The notes under the pieces: generated by a model
Database searches by the model: none
What the model saw: only the letters and a program-made list of their open reading frames with translations
Told to the model about the DNA's origin: nothing
Made by a program: the position numbers and the translations under genes
From: Falciphora oryzae
Lineage: Eukaryota; Ascomycota; Sordariomycetes; Magnaporthales; Magnaporthaceae
Direction: 5' to 3'
DNA: 64,000 nt
Assembly: GCA_000733355.1 (NCBI GenBank)
Contig: JNVV01000038.1
Span: 389,414 to 453,413, forward strand
Shown here: one piece after another, positions 1 through 10,553 of the stretch
Numbering within the stretch: the first letter of the stretch is position 1
Layout: each line of letters begins with the position of its first letter

Positions 1-794
1 ACCGGACCGCACGGGCGGTGCACAGGCCAAAAGTGGAGTAGGGTGCGTGCAAGCAGCAAAAAAGGGGCGTGGCCGGTTAGAGCCTCTTTTTAAATGTGCC
101 TCCACATTGCGTGGCAGCTTACGAACCCAGCTCATTCATGACCACACCAGAGTTGTAGGCTCCTGGTCTACGGTTACGAGAAGGCCGATAATTAAGCTGT
201 TAATCCCGAGCGATTGTGATCTGACGCTCTGGAATCTGATGCGGAGATAGTAGTTATCGTACTGATAATTCCGAAGTGGCTGTCGCCGTCCCCAGTTAGT
301 CCCAATGCCAAAATGGAAAGTCCCATGCAGTCTTGTTTGTTAGCCCTCGTTCGAATTAGCCCTAGCAATGAAAGTACAATTTCAGCGGGGTTTCCGTGGG
401 CCAAGCCCGCCTAATTGGGGCCATCACGGCGGTACTGTCGTCAGGGGGTCAGTGGTTGGCTGCTCCGCCTCCGTCTCTGCTGGCAATCCAGGCGCAAGCG
501 CAAGCAGACCCGCAGATAAAAGCCCCTCTTGGGGCGGCGAGAAGTCAACAATGAGAAAAATTTTGAGCGACGCAGTCCATGATAACCTGATAGACTAGAC
601 ATGGCTTGGTATCGGTGCCAAGGTGGAGGAAGCAGATGGAGTTGACATAAGCCCCAGAAAGAATGGAGGCTATCCCCAAACTGGCAGTCAATATCAGTGG
701 GGCACGGTGGCTTGGGATTCGTGGGCGGCATGCCAAACTCGGCTTGGGCTTGCTTCCTGGAGCCTAATTTGACGGCCGTTCTTCGCCTTGATGT
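1..794. other. Unannotated sequence before the gap
   Basis: I see no gene here. Open frames are short, overlap on both strands, and show no recognisable domain, intron pattern or codon preference. Base composition is mixed, unlike the AT-rich block in the second half of the window. Confidence 0.5.
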
Positions 795-1027
795 NNNNNN
801 NNNNNNNNNNNNNNNNNNNNNNNNNNNNNNNNNNNNNNNNNNNNNNNNNNNNNNNNNNNNNNNNNNNNNNNNNNNNNNNNNNNNNNNNNNNNNNNNNNNN
901 NNNNNNNNNNNNNNNNNNNNNNNNNNNNNNNNNNNNNNNNNNNNNNNNNNNNNNNNNNNNNNNNNNNNNNNNNNNNNNNNNNNNNNNNNNNNNNNNNNNN
1001 NNNNNNNNNNNNNNNNNNNNNNNNNNN
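795..1027. other. Assembly gap (233 N)
   Basis: A run of 233 undetermined bases. Any open frame crossing it is an artefact. The length may be an estimate rather than a real distance. Confidence 0.99.
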
Positions 1028-1751
1028 TGATTCAATGCCACATTCGGACTGACACATGTAAGCTCGTCCGGCCTGCTCCCCAGCTCGCCCTGTGTAACAC
1101 AGCGCACCTTTCGCCAGGGATTGTATCCTGTTCCTGGAAATGGCTCCCGCCACGGCGTCTCGTCCAGGTCAGTGGCGCACCCGCCCGCGAGCCCAGCGCC
1201 GGGCCGGCCATAGCATGCACGCCGGAGATGTCGAGACTAACACGCCAGGTACGGCTCTGCAGCGGCAGGGCTGCAGTTCGTCACGGACCCGGCTGCCACA
1301 GGGAAGGCAAACCCGGACACGCGGAAGCTCATCCGCAGGCACGTCATGTTGGGAAAGAACACGGGCAAGGTGCGGCCGCCTCGCAATCCCGCCCCGCCTT
1401 CTCCTAAGCGGAACCGCTCCCCGAGGAGCCCAGGAAGCGAGGACGCCGGGGACTCGGCACTGGTCCAAGCACAGGGAAGAGGTGCTGATACGAGGCGTGG
1501 CGCCACCCCCACGTAATGCATGGGGGAAGTGACGGTGCCACCAGCCTTTGGACACGTGCTAGCCGCCTTGACCCTACCGCCAGACGTCCAGCTGCACTCT
1601 GTGGTTTTTTCCTGCAATGTGAGCAGCCAGCCCTGCATGACACCGGCTGACCCCTGCACCACTTCCCCCTGTCCACACCCTTCGCGGCATCTTGTTCTTG
1701 GTAGCAGCCGCGACGGGAATACCCGCTATCACTCGCGTCAGGACAGCATGA
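1028..1751. other. Unannotated; possible 5' part of the regulator relic
   Basis: No supported coding region. The Zn2Cys6 DNA-binding exon expected upstream of the transcription-factor remnant starting near 1803 is not visible here. It may lie in or before the N gap, or be lost. Confidence 0.4.
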
Positions 1752-1802
1752 CTGATAGCCCCTATTCTGACTTGTCCAGTCTACCAACAAATTTCGCTAC
1801 AC

Positions 1803-2950
1803 ATGGCTTTTCCCCTGCACATGTGCCTGTCCTTCGAGAAGACGATGCAGACGTACATCCTGCCCATCATCGCGGACCGCGCGTACCTGCACGCCGTCGT
1901 CTCGGGTGCCTGTCGGGCCTGGCAGGCCGTCCTGCCCCGCGACAGCAGCAAGCGCACCGAGATGAGAAGGCTGTCCAGCTTCCACGCCGCCCAGGCGCTC
2001 ACGGCGCTCCGCCGCCGGCTCGACGAGGACGATGAGCGCGCCAAGCTGTCCACCAGCACCGCCATGTACGCCATGATGCTCGCGTGGTACTACATCACGA
2101 CCGGAGACGTCGTCTCGGCCCGGGTCCACACCGAGGGCCTGGGCAGGCTGGTGCTGCTCAGGGGCGGGGTGGGGTCGTTCCGGCCATCGCCCAGGCCGTT
2201 CCTGGAGATCATGCGGTAAGCAGAGATGGATAATTAGCCTGCCCGCGCCGCACATGTGTGCCTCAGCTAACTTTGATCAGCTGTGATCTTGCCATCGCCA
2301 TCTCCGCTGGGCTGCCCCCAGTCATTCCAGAGTCGTCCCCTGGCGGGGAGCAGGTGTACTTGGAATACCCAGACCTCTCGCACCCGCTCCAGCAGCGTGA
2401 TCTCGCCTCGGCAACCACCTCCGTTCTCACCGACGGCCCCTCGCCCACATGGCCGCTCCAGCGGCCCATCGGCCTGAACATCGACGACCCGAAGCTGGGC
2501 CGGGTGTGGCGGGAGCTGTCCGACTTTTGCGCCGTGGCCAACTTCGCGGCCGCTTCTGGGGGCCAGCACCGCATCACGTCGCAGACCTATATGCGCTGCA
2601 TGGCCGTTTCCATACACCGGTTGACCGCGATGCGGTTCGGCTCCGGGACCGGTGACGAGGCCGTGAGGCTGGGTCTGCTCGCTTTTGCGGCGTCCGTCTT
2701 CCTGCCCTGGGGTTGCCTCGACGTCCCCTATCACTGCCTTTCCGACGGCCTCCGGCGAGAGCTAGCGCGCCCGGGGCTTTCGTGAGTGATGTCCCCGGGA
2801 ACGGTAGTGTGGCTGCTCATAATCTCAGGCGTGTCGGTCTTGGACTTCGAAAGGGAGACTTGGCTCCGCAGCATCCTGTAGGACAATCTGGGGTTCTGCG
2901 GTGTTGAGTCCTGGCCCGAGACACGAGCTTTGCTACTAAACTACATGTGA
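1803..2950 (+). pseudogene. Fungal-specific transcription factor C-terminal domain, interrupted by two stops
   Basis: This is the C-terminal regulatory half of a Zn2Cys6-type transcription factor. Exon 1 runs from an ATG at 1803 to 2215. A 65-nt intron (2216-2280, GTAAGC, GCTAAC, CAG) follows and keeps the frame. The protein shows the helical pattern of the family, including MYAMMLAWYYITTGD and a later W-rich stretch. The main frame hits TGA at 2783-2785, but the same frame then continues as WLLIISGVSVLDFERETWL, hits TAG at 2879-2881, and goes on through NLGFCGVESWPETRALL to TGA at 2948. Those downstream segments look like the usual end of this domain, so the two internal stops are probably mutations. 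No zinc cluster is present, so the gene is also 5' incomplete. Family assignment is by pattern and moderately sure. Confidence 0.6.
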
Positions 2951-3355
2951 ATCGATGCTGTCCACGATAGGCGAGGGGGGGTCGATTTTTTATGCGAAGC
3001 ATTGAAAGCCTCACCACCTCCTTGCATACATAAATCTTCCATTCTACCCTATCCCGCGCTTGCCGCGGCATTGGCGTGGAGACAAATCGATTGGCACAAA
3101 ACAAGCTAAGAACGCCTTCGCTGCAGTAGGTGACGTGTACCCAATCATGGATGCTTAGTGGGAGGGGTTTGTTTTTCCCCCACATTTCCGGAGGTGGTCA
3201 CCTCCAGCTTTTCATGCCTCCTTTTCGAAAACTGCCCTCGACTTATCTTTCCTCGCCAAGTTTCTTTGATCATCAAACCTAGACCATCACCAGTTACACC
3301 GGACCACTATACGATCCACCCACTACTTGCTTTACCTTTTTCTCACATCGCCACT
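2951..3355. other. Intergenic, includes the HET fragment promoter side
   Basis: No gene seen. The last 150 bp are pyrimidine-rich with CACC/ACC runs, typical of a fungal 5' leader, ahead of the HET-domain start at 3356. Confidence 0.4.
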
Positions 3356-3520
3356 ATGCGTCTCATCAACGTCCATACAATGCAGCTGGAGGAATTCACG
3401 GTTGACCCTTCACTCTACGCCATCTCGTCGCACACCTGGGGCGCCGAGGAGGTCACATTCGCCGACTTCAGCCATGCAGACCCACTCTTCCGCAAGAGCA
3501 AAGCTGGCTGGCCAAAATAA
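3356..3520 (+). pseudogene. HET-domain (heterokaryon incompatibility) N-terminal stub
   Basis: The 54 codons begin MRLINVHTMQLEEF and contain YAISSHTWGAEEVTFADF, the start of a HET domain (family consensus: MRLINV, then YAILSHTWG, then EVTF). The usual family sequence after KAGW is AKI. Here the frame reads KAGWPK and stops at 3518-3520. Adding one base after TGG would restore GCC AAA ATA, so a one-base deletion is likely. A few bases on, the sequence changes into repeat R1, so the rest of the domain is gone. HET proteins trigger cell death after fusion of incompatible hyphae; this stub cannot. The start site is in a normal fungal context. Confidence 0.8.
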
Positions 3521-3527
3521 CGAAGGG

Positions 3528-3676
3528 GCTGTTCAATACTAAAGCGGTTTTTTGGTTTTTCCATGCGATTTTTAAAAACCGCTTGAAACCCGGTTTGCGG
3601 ATCCGGGCTAAAGGCTCCCTAGCTTTTGTAAAAAGCCTAATAAATATAGCTTTTAATCCGCTAAAAGTACCTTTGT
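3528..3676 (+). repeat. Repeat R1, copy a (transposon terminal fragment)
   Basis: About 150 bp, AT-rich against a GC-rich background. It reads CTGTTCAATACTAAAGCGG then GGTTTTTTGG. The reverse complement of 51750-51857 reads GTGTTTGATACTAAATGG then GGTTTTTTGG and stays alignable through GGATCCG. The two are therefore diverged copies of one repeat end. Here it lies between the HET stub and the secreted-protein relic and probably inserted between or into them. Confidence 0.65.
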
Positions 3677-4375
3677 AACCAGGCGCAGGACGACCGTTCA
3701 CAGGAGCGGGACGACCGTTCACAGGAGCGGGACGACCGTTGTTAACAGGGGCAGGGAGCCCCTTGCCCTTGCCCTTGCCCTTGCCCTTCTTCGTGGGGCA
3801 GGCAGCACGCCGGTCAAGGACGGCCTCGCGTTTTCCAAACTTGACGGCGTGTGCGGCGCGGTCAGATCGTGGCAGGGGCTGAAGCTCACGGCCTTCGGGC
3901 GAATCAAGCGGGACGACGTAGCGGACCGTGCCGTTCCGAAAGAAGTAAGAGTTGGGCTTCACCGAGATCGGAGGTAGGGCGTCCTCGTGGCGTTCAAGCA
4001 AGCTGCGGCGGCGCTTCTGGTATCCGACCACGTGGGCCATGGCGCCCGTGGCTTCCTGAGCGGTTTGCCGCTTTGCGAGATGCACGTGTTGTGGTCCTCT
4101 TGGCCCAGCGACATGCCGCAGGCCTCTGTCCCGAAGGTCTTGTAGATGCGCATCTCGTCTTCGCACGTCGTACTGCCGGGCTCCTCGAACTTGGCCGAGC
4201 GATATAGCCCGCCGTCGTTGCAACAGTGCCTCTTCTTGGCGTTGGTGCACAGATAGCCCTGGTGGAGACTGTATGTTTGACAGTTGGCCAGCTCGAACAG
4301 ATGAATGTTATAGCGTGCCGCGGATACAAGCTGACTGGCGAGCCCAGCGAGGAGAAGGCTGTTCTAGGACTTCAT
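3677..4375 (-). pseudogene. Broken cysteine-rich secreted protein
   Basis: The minus strand starts ATG AAG TCC TAG at 4375. After the stop at codon 4 the same frame gives a typical signal peptide core (NSLLLAGLASQLVSA) and a cysteine-rich segment (CQTYS, LCTN, HCCND, TCEDE, ACGM, TCIS). Near 4060 the plausible reading moves to another frame with no intron signals, so a frameshift is likely. The later part holds KRRR, a (GK)n run and a tandem NGRPAPV repeat (three units), then runs into repeat R1. It looks like a decayed secreted or effector-like gene. I do not recognise the family. The frameshift position is approximate. Confidence 0.55.
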
Positions 4376-5221
4376 TGTGAGCGAGAATTTGGAGAGTTGA
4401 GCTAGTTGGAAGTCGGTGGAAATGGGTTGGAAAAAAGGTGCTGGTAGATCAAAAAGAGAAAGTGATGTTTTTTTTTTTTTAAATGTTTCTTGGATGGGTA
4501 GGTATAAAGCGGATATGATGATTCCGGCTTGTTCGAGTGCGATGGTGATAAAACTTTTTGAAAATGTCCGTTATCGCCTTCCCCGTAGCCCATATATATT
4601 ATAGCCATAGACAACGCATGCACCGAAAAAGGGGTCACAAGCAAAGATGCAGATCACACGCTTACCAGAGCCTCTTTCTTGGCCTCCACGCCCAGGAAGT
4701 CAAGCAACTGGCGCTAATGTGCTTACTGCGATTATTGACGATGTGTCGTGTGTTGCCCCGTTCACGAACCACGCCAACGATGCATTTGGCGAGCAAGTCC
4801 CCGCTCAGCATCTTCAAAATAAAGTTCTCCTCTTCGAAGACATGGCCGACCAACGATCAACAGTAGTCCGGGGCTGTGCGTTGTGGGCCACTCTTGCCGC
4901 ATTTCAACACATTAAGAAGTGACAGGGGTAGCTGCATTGCCGCCCATCAAACTTACTGGCTCCGGTGCATAGCCCCCAGGTACTACCGTTGGTCGTTGGT
5001 CGGTCGTGTCGCGCCGCGAATAGCAAAAGGCTAACCACATAAAGAATGGCAAAATAGCCACCAAACCTACCTATCAGGCCCCGACCAGATGAAAAGCGAA
5101 AGTCGCAGGACCAACCGCCATCTGAAGCGACCTCTAAACAGTCCGTAACCTGACACTAACGCGCAGCCAAGCCACAACATACAAAGTGGGGTTCATTTTT
5201 GTACCTAGGATACAACGATGC
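4376..5221. other. Intergenic, no supported gene
   Basis: Contains a T-tract near 4470-4480. A short minus-strand frame near 4662-4853 (FEEENFILKMLSGDLLAKC) ends at a GTAAGC-like donor and might be an isolated exon, but nothing joins to it convincingly. Confidence 0.35.
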
Positions 5222-5734
5222 TCAAACCTTCCTGACGTCCTCGACCGAATGAGCATGTTCCTTATAATAGGCCACCATAGCATCGTATTTCTCACCATGC
5301 CAGTGATGCCAATGCTCCCTATTACCCGTACCGGTACCTGGCTGCAGAAGATCCTGCAGCTTTTGGCCTTCGGGAGACTTTATTTTGATGATGTACCGCT
5401 TCCCTTCGATCTGGATGAAAGAAGAATCAGGTGACACGTAACCAATCCGGTCGTGCGCATGTTGGCGCATGTGGGCGAGGCGCTCCGCCGCGGCGTCGTC
5501 GCTGGTACCCTTTTTGATCAAGGAAGCGAAGACGCGGCCCTCGTCAGAATCTTCGTGAAGTTTGAGCATCACGTAATCTTCATCTTCGTCTCTGGCCAAG
5601 TCGCGGATGGTGTAGAATGGGTACCCTGGGCAAGGAGTGTATGGGTATTTGGCGCTGGGCTTGGGTTGCTGGTCGAAAGTGCTGAGCGCTTCCGTCGACG
5701 TTGCCTCTTTGGTCGCCTGTGGCGAGGGCTCCAT
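5222..5734 (-). CDS. Hypothetical protein, 170 aa
   Basis: An uninterrupted single-exon frame of 170 codons starting MEPSPQATKEATST. The N-terminal 40 residues are Ser/Thr/Pro-rich and probably disordered. The middle is rich in Asp/Glu and charged helices (RDEDEDYVMLKLHEDSDEG), and the C-terminus holds an HWHHWHGEKYDAM stretch. There is no signal peptide, membrane segment or domain I recognise. It is kept as a gene because composition and codon use look coding and the opposite-strand frames look like shadows. The neighbours are unrelated and give no hint of function. Confidence 0.5.
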   Translation of the reverse strand: MEPSPQATKEATSTEALSTFDQQPKPSAKYPYTPCPGYPFYTIRDLARDEDEDYVMLKLHEDSDEGRVFASLIKKGTSDDAAAERLAHMRQHAHDRIGYVSPDSSFIQIEGKRYIIKIKSPEGQKLQDLLQPGTGTGNREHWHHWHGEKYDAMVAYYKEHAHSVEDVRKV

Positions 5735-6493
5735 ACCGAAAGGGCGGGTAGGGACGGAGTCTGTTGTTTATGGGGTACGCGAAAGTAAAATTTATAGTGA
5801 TTTTGAGCACGTTTGGACCAGGAAGTAGGAGGGAGAAGGACAGAGCACAGAGCTGGAGGTGGATAGATCCACAGGAGAAAGCGAAGCTCGCCAGTAATAA
5901 ATAAACCACTTCGCATGGCAGTGCGAACCCCCTTTCTTACACAATTGTGCAAGTACGGGTGGGGACGACTAGGGATAGGGGTCCTGCTGTCGCACAGCGT
6001 AACGAGAGTGAATTGATCTGATTGGATTGATCGTCTGTTTTGTCCATTTGATAATGCCCCATGCCCGCCTGGACAGAACGCGTCCAGCTCAACACGTCCG
6101 TGCACCTGACTAATCAACACCTGCACCGCGTGCAACACCTTCCTATAGGCGCTCACCTGCTATGGCTAACTATAGGCGAGAGAAAACCCCCTCCAGGTCA
6201 TGAACCTTCCTGTCGCTCCACCGCAGCTACAGAGCCCCTGGTGGGTGGCCGCGGAGGTATTTAGAAGTACAAACACACGGTCCATCTACCAGCAGGGGAG
6301 GGTTAAACTTACCCTTAGGGCATATAGACCTGATTCGATTCGAAAGTGCGCGCGGGCAACCGCTCATTGCACATGTGTGGTGGTAGCGGCGTGGCGGGGT
6401 AGGTCGTTGCTTGGGGCTGCAAAAGTACAGCCCGGTAGGCCCGACGGATACGACGGGACCAAACCCCCGACAAGAGTCGCGCGACGAGGGACC
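5735..6493. other. Intergenic, no gene seen
   Basis: Holds the upstream region of the minus-strand gene ending at 5734 and the lost 5' side of the Spc19 relic. No domain or intron structure is visible. Confidence 0.4.
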
Positions 6494-6761
6494 ACGTCGA
6501 AGTCGTCGCCGACCCTGCAGACGTACGGCGACTGCGTCGCCTCGCTGCGCACGTCCCTCTCCTTCCTCGAGTCGTCCGTTCAGACCATCGACGCGGGCGT
6601 GTCCGACTTCCCCCGCCTCATTTCGGTCCTTAAGACCGTCCACGTACGTCCCTCTCCGCTATCCTCCCGCAGACCCCTAAGCTAACTTGCTGCCCGCCCA
6701 CCAGTACTACGAACTTATCCCCGCGATAACCTTCGCCGCAGCGGAGATCAACAGCGCGTGA
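6494..6761 (+). pseudogene. SPC19: DASH complex subunit Spc19 remnant
   Basis: Spc19 belongs to the DASH/Dam1 ring that couples kinetochores to microtubules. Exon 1 encodes YGDCVASLRTSLSFLESSV and GVSDFPRLISVLKTVH, which match the conserved Spc19 N-terminus. A 61-nt intron (6644-6704; GTACGT, GCTAAC, CACCAG) splices in frame to YYELIPAITFAAAEINSA, again family-like, then TGA at 6759-6761. Spc19 proteins normally continue for another 80-120 residues of coiled coil, so this copy is truncated. No ATG lies close upstream in frame. An ACG at 6494-6496 sits where a start might be expected, which would be a mutated ATG or a non-AUG start. Probably a relic or partial duplicate of the functional gene elsewhere. 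Confidence 0.65.
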
Positions 6762-7108
6762 GCAACCCCGCAGGGCCCCAACCAATGCACCATCAGGGCC
6801 GCGTCGCCGAGCCTTTGAGGAGGTGGTGCTGGTGGGGAGAGGATGCACCATCGGCCCGGGAATCATCCGGAATGTGGTACGAACCGAAGAGCTTGGGGCG
6901 TCGAGCTTTTTCCGTCGCGGGTTTAAATACCTTGCCCTGCCCCGTGGGGGTCGAAGCAGGCGTTCTGGGGCGGTGATTCCCGTGGCGTAGGTTGTGAGAT
7001 CACCAACTGCTGTCTGTTTAGTGGTACCTTTTCTGTGCCCTCCGGGGCTTGGTATCCCTTGTTTCTGCATCTTAACATTCTTCCAATCGAAAAATCCTCT
7101 CGGCGATA
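6762..7108 (+). promoter_or_regulatory. Upstream region of the sugar transporter
   Basis: A 347-bp intergenic stretch ending in a pyrimidine-rich leader before the transporter ATG. It holds a TTTAAATA element near 6922, a possible core promoter. No binding site can be assigned with confidence. Confidence 0.3.
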
Positions 7109-8878
7109 ATGGGGAAATACTTCGGCCTGCGAGGCAAAAGCCTCAACTGGGCCGTCAGTACCATCGCCGGCTGTGATTTCCTGCTTTTCGGATATGGTAA
7201 GCAATGCCATCTGCCCCTCAATGATGGCTGAATCTCTCTGACCTGTCCCCATGGACTCCAGATCAGGGCGTGATGGGCGGCATCCTCACCCTGTCCGTCT
7301 TCCTGCAGCAATTCCCCTCCATCAATCCTGAGGAAGAGGGGCTTGACCCGACAGAGTCGTCGCGGCGGGCCACCAACCAGGGCATCGCCATAGCGTCGTA
7401 CAACCTGGGCTGCTTCCTCGGCGCCATCATCGCCATCTGGATCAGCAACCCGCTGGGCCGCAAGCGCATGATCACGCTCGGCACCGCCGTCATGGTGGTC
7501 GGCGCGGTGCTGCAGGCGACCGCCTTCCGGCTGGGCCACTTCGTCATCGGGCGCATCATCACGGGGCTCGGCAACGGCGCCAACACGTCGACGGTTCCCA
7601 CCTGGCAGTCCGAGACGTGCAGCGCCCACAAGCGGGGGAAGCTGGTCATGATCGAGGGCGCGCTCATCACGTGTGGCGTCATGATCTCGTACTGGGTCGA
7701 CCTCGGCTTCTCCTTCTTCCCGACCTCGGTGGCGTGGCGCTTCCCGCTGGCGTTCCAGATCGTCTTTTGCGTCTTCATCCTGGCCTTTGTGTGGAACCTC
7801 CCCGAGTCCCCGCGCTGGCTCATCCTCAAGGGCCGCCACGACGACGCGCGGGAGGTGATTGCGGCCATTGCGGACCTGCCCGTCGACGACGACTACGTCC
7901 GGAGGGAGTACCGGGTCATCAAGGAGACGGTGGAGGAGATGTCCAAGGGGAGCTTTGCGGACCTGTTCACGACGGACAAGAACCGCCATCTCCACCGCAC
8001 ACTGTTGGCCTACGTCAACCAGATGTTCCAGCAGATCTCAGGCATCAACCTGATCACGTACTACGCCGCTGTCATCTACTCGCGTTTGGGCATGTCTGAC
8101 TTTATGTCGCGCCTGCTGGCCGCTCTCAACGGGACCGAGTACTTCCTTGCGTCCTGGCCTGCCGTTTTTCTCGTGGAGCGGGTCGGCCGTCGGAAGCTTA
8201 TGCTGTTCGGCGCCGTAGGACAAGCGGCCACGATGGCGGTCCTTGCTGGCGTTGGGTCGAGGAACGAGCTCCCCTACCAGATCACCGGAGTCGTCTTCTT
8301 ATTTGTGTTCAATACCTTCTTTGCAGTTGGATGGCTGGGCATGACATGGCTGTACCCGGCCGAGATCGTGCCCCTTCGGATCAGGGCGCCGGCCAATGCA
8401 CTGTCGACCTCTGCGAACTGGGTCTTCAACTTTTTGGTAAGCATCCTCCTGCTCTCCCCTGGAAGCATCTCCATGTCCAAACTCATTGGCAACACTCGCT
8501 GACAGATATCATCAGGTCGTGATGATCACCCCCGTCTCGTTCAACACGATAGGGTACCAGACCTACATCATCTTCGCCGTCATCAACGCCTTCATGGTCC
8601 CCTGCGTGTACTTCTTCTTCCCCGAGACCGCGTACCGATCGCTCGAGGAGATGGACTCGATCTTCCACAAGGTGAAGGGTGTCAAGGGAGTGTTCGACGT
8701 CGTGCGCCAAGCCGAGATTGAGCCGTGTCGCTATGGCAAGAACGGAGAGCTACTTGTCAATTTGGACGAGGAGACGCGCCCGGAGGCCGAGAAGCGCGGT
8801 TTAAGCAGCGAGAACGGCGGGGTGTGGCACACAGAGGATGGGGCGGAGCAGACGGGGCCTGGCGTGTGCGAAAAGTAG
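7109..8878 (+). CDS. MFS sugar transporter, STL1-like
   Basis: A plasma-membrane sugar/proton symporter of the major facilitator superfamily, about 541 aa. Three exons: 7109-7196, 7262-8436 and 8516-8878, with introns 7197-7261 (65 nt) and 8437-8515 (79 nt). The first junction rebuilds the signature GYDQGVMGG and the second rebuilds FNFLVVMITPVSF. Other family marks are NPLGRKRM after TM2, PESPRWLILKGR at the end of TM6, QQISGINLITYYAA in TM7, ERVGRRKLM and PETAYRSLEEMD after TM12. Twelve hydrophobic segments can be followed. The start MGKYFGLRGKSLNWAV and the segment NGTEYFLASW resemble the fungal STL1 (glycerol/hexose symporter) branch, but the substrate cannot be read from sequence. It appears intact. 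Confidence 0.9.
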
Positions 8879-9527
8879 GGGGATCGGGATTCTTCTGGAA
8901 GAACCTTATGGCTTTGGACAAGGGCAACTTGAAGGGTCTAGCATCGTATGGGAAAGATCAATATCGTAAATGACAGACGCGGCGTCAAGGAATGCGCCAT
9001 CCACAGTTGTCGAGCCGGACTGCTGTGATCGGGCCAAAAAAGCTTGTGCAGGAGGGGGGCCTGCCACTTGCCAAATGCGGCAAGCTGCTCGTTATTCCCT
9101 GTCGCGCCGAACCCACAAGACGTGTGGTTGCCGATTCTGGCTGGAAATGGAATGGTTAGTCGGCGGTCCAAGACCAAATTTGGCGCCCTGGTTGGCTCAG
9201 CTCCTCTCCCTGGCAAGGGCCACCCGACGATTGACGGGGCCGAGGCACGCGCCACAGGGAGGGGAAGCCCGGCCGACGTCAGGACTCTTGGTGGCTTTTT
9301 TTTTTTCTTCGCCGTGAAACGTCGGTGTTCGATCGCAATCAGGTAACCTTGAACAGGACACGATCTGAACCTTGGTCTGATTCCTCCAGGCCCTGACAGG
9401 CTATTTGTCTTTCTGTCTCACAAATCGAGCGCCTAGACCGGGGAACAGCGAGCCACTGATCCCCGTCAAAGAGAAAAGGGGCCGAGCCCGCTCGCAGACA
9501 GCCCCCAGCGGTAGAACCCCCAGCACG
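8879..9527. other. Intergenic
   Basis: No gene seen. It holds the transporter 3' side and the leader of the next gene. A T-tract lies at about 9296-9306. Confidence 0.4.
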
Positions 9528-10461
9528 ATGAGCGGCGAGGAGATCAAGATCGCCCCGCCCCCGTGGCAGCTCAAGGGCACCATCTACTCCTTCGCCTTCT
9601 GGGTGTCCAAGAAGCAGGCCGCCGAGGGCCTGCCGGCCCACATCGCCTACTCGCCCCTGGAGGCCGGGTCCGCCTTTGCGAACCCGCAAAACGGCAGGCC
9701 GCTGGGCGGGCTGTCCATGATCCAGCTCATCCGGTACACCGAGACGCCCGTCGGGTCCTACGACGAGCTCATCCTGGCCCCGGGCTTCTTCGAGTACGCC
9801 GTCGACGGCAAGGACGGGAGGCGCGAGACCAGGAAGAACGCCAGGATCACGCGCATCTACGTGTCGCAGAAGCACACGTGCTGGAATGGGAGGAAGAGTG
9901 CGTTGGCCCAATCCCTGAAGATGACAGTATGCTAACCCTGCGACATGAATCACAGACTGGAACATCCCAAAGCACCTCGCCGCCTTCAGCTGGACCGAGA
10001 ACCAGGACGGCTCCCAGACGGTGCAGGTGTTCCCGCACGACACGGAGGGGGACTCGGCCGAGGCTAAGCCCAGCACCAAGCCCTTCTTCCAGGCCACCAT
10101 CAAGCCCATGGCATATGCGCCCTCGTTCCCGCTGTCATGGTCGCTGCTCAAGTACCTCGGCATCGACTCCACCATGGTCTACCCGCCCCTCCCGCAGTCT
10201 GCGGGGTCCAGCCAGGGCGAGCTGCCGGGTACCGAGCAGTGGGCGAGCGTCCTGCCGGACATCTACTCGCCGCGGACCAGCCTGATGTGGTTCGACATGA
10301 AGCAGCCGGAGGAGCAGCTCCAGCAGCAGGGCGGAGGGTGCGCGCCGGCGGAGAACTTTTGGCCCGGGCTAGGAAGATGGCAGTTTGGGTTCAAGATGGA
10401 GGACGCGGTCATCGGGTTTGGGAGCGGTGTACACTGGGATGCTCCCAAATATCTTCTTTGA
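9528..10461 (+). CDS. Acetoacetate decarboxylase-like protein
   Basis: A cytosolic protein of about 291 aa with the acetoacetate-decarboxylase fold. Exon 1 is 9528-9897, the intron 9898-9955 (58 nt; GTGCGT, GCTAAC, ACAG) and exon 2 9956-10461. Splicing creates GRKNWNIPKHLAAFSW, matching the ADC family pattern G-R-x-x-W-x-x-P-K-x-L-A-x-F. Upstream, ARITRIYVSQKHTCWNGR is the strand-rich part of the fold, and YDELILAPGFFEY is also family-like. True ADCs use a Schiff-base lysine; I cannot confirm an equivalent by eye, so activity is open. Fungal members of this superfamily are mostly uncharacterised. The start MSGEEIKIAPPPW is chosen because it opens the conserved part. Its 3' end lies 92 bp from the 3' end of the convergent GTPase gene. 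Confidence 0.75.
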
Positions 10462-10553
10462 CCTGATACTTGGAAACCTTCAAATGGAACCCTCAAAGTA
10501 CCTCGAAATAGTCTCATCTAATTACACTTACAGACTTGCGACGGCAATTGCAG

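Noticed and set aside
2782..2828. Intron (GTGAGT ... CTCAG) to remove the first stop of the transcription-factor relic
   Set aside because: 47 nt is short and would shift the frame away from the clearly family-like continuation.
3735..3788. CRISPR-like or regulatory tandem repeat (CCCTTG units)
   Set aside because: Short direct repeats encoding GK and NGRPAPV units in a broken coding sequence; no spacer pattern.
4662..4853. Minus-strand exon-like stretch (FEEENFILKMLSGD)
   Set aside because: Isolated; no partner exon or start found.
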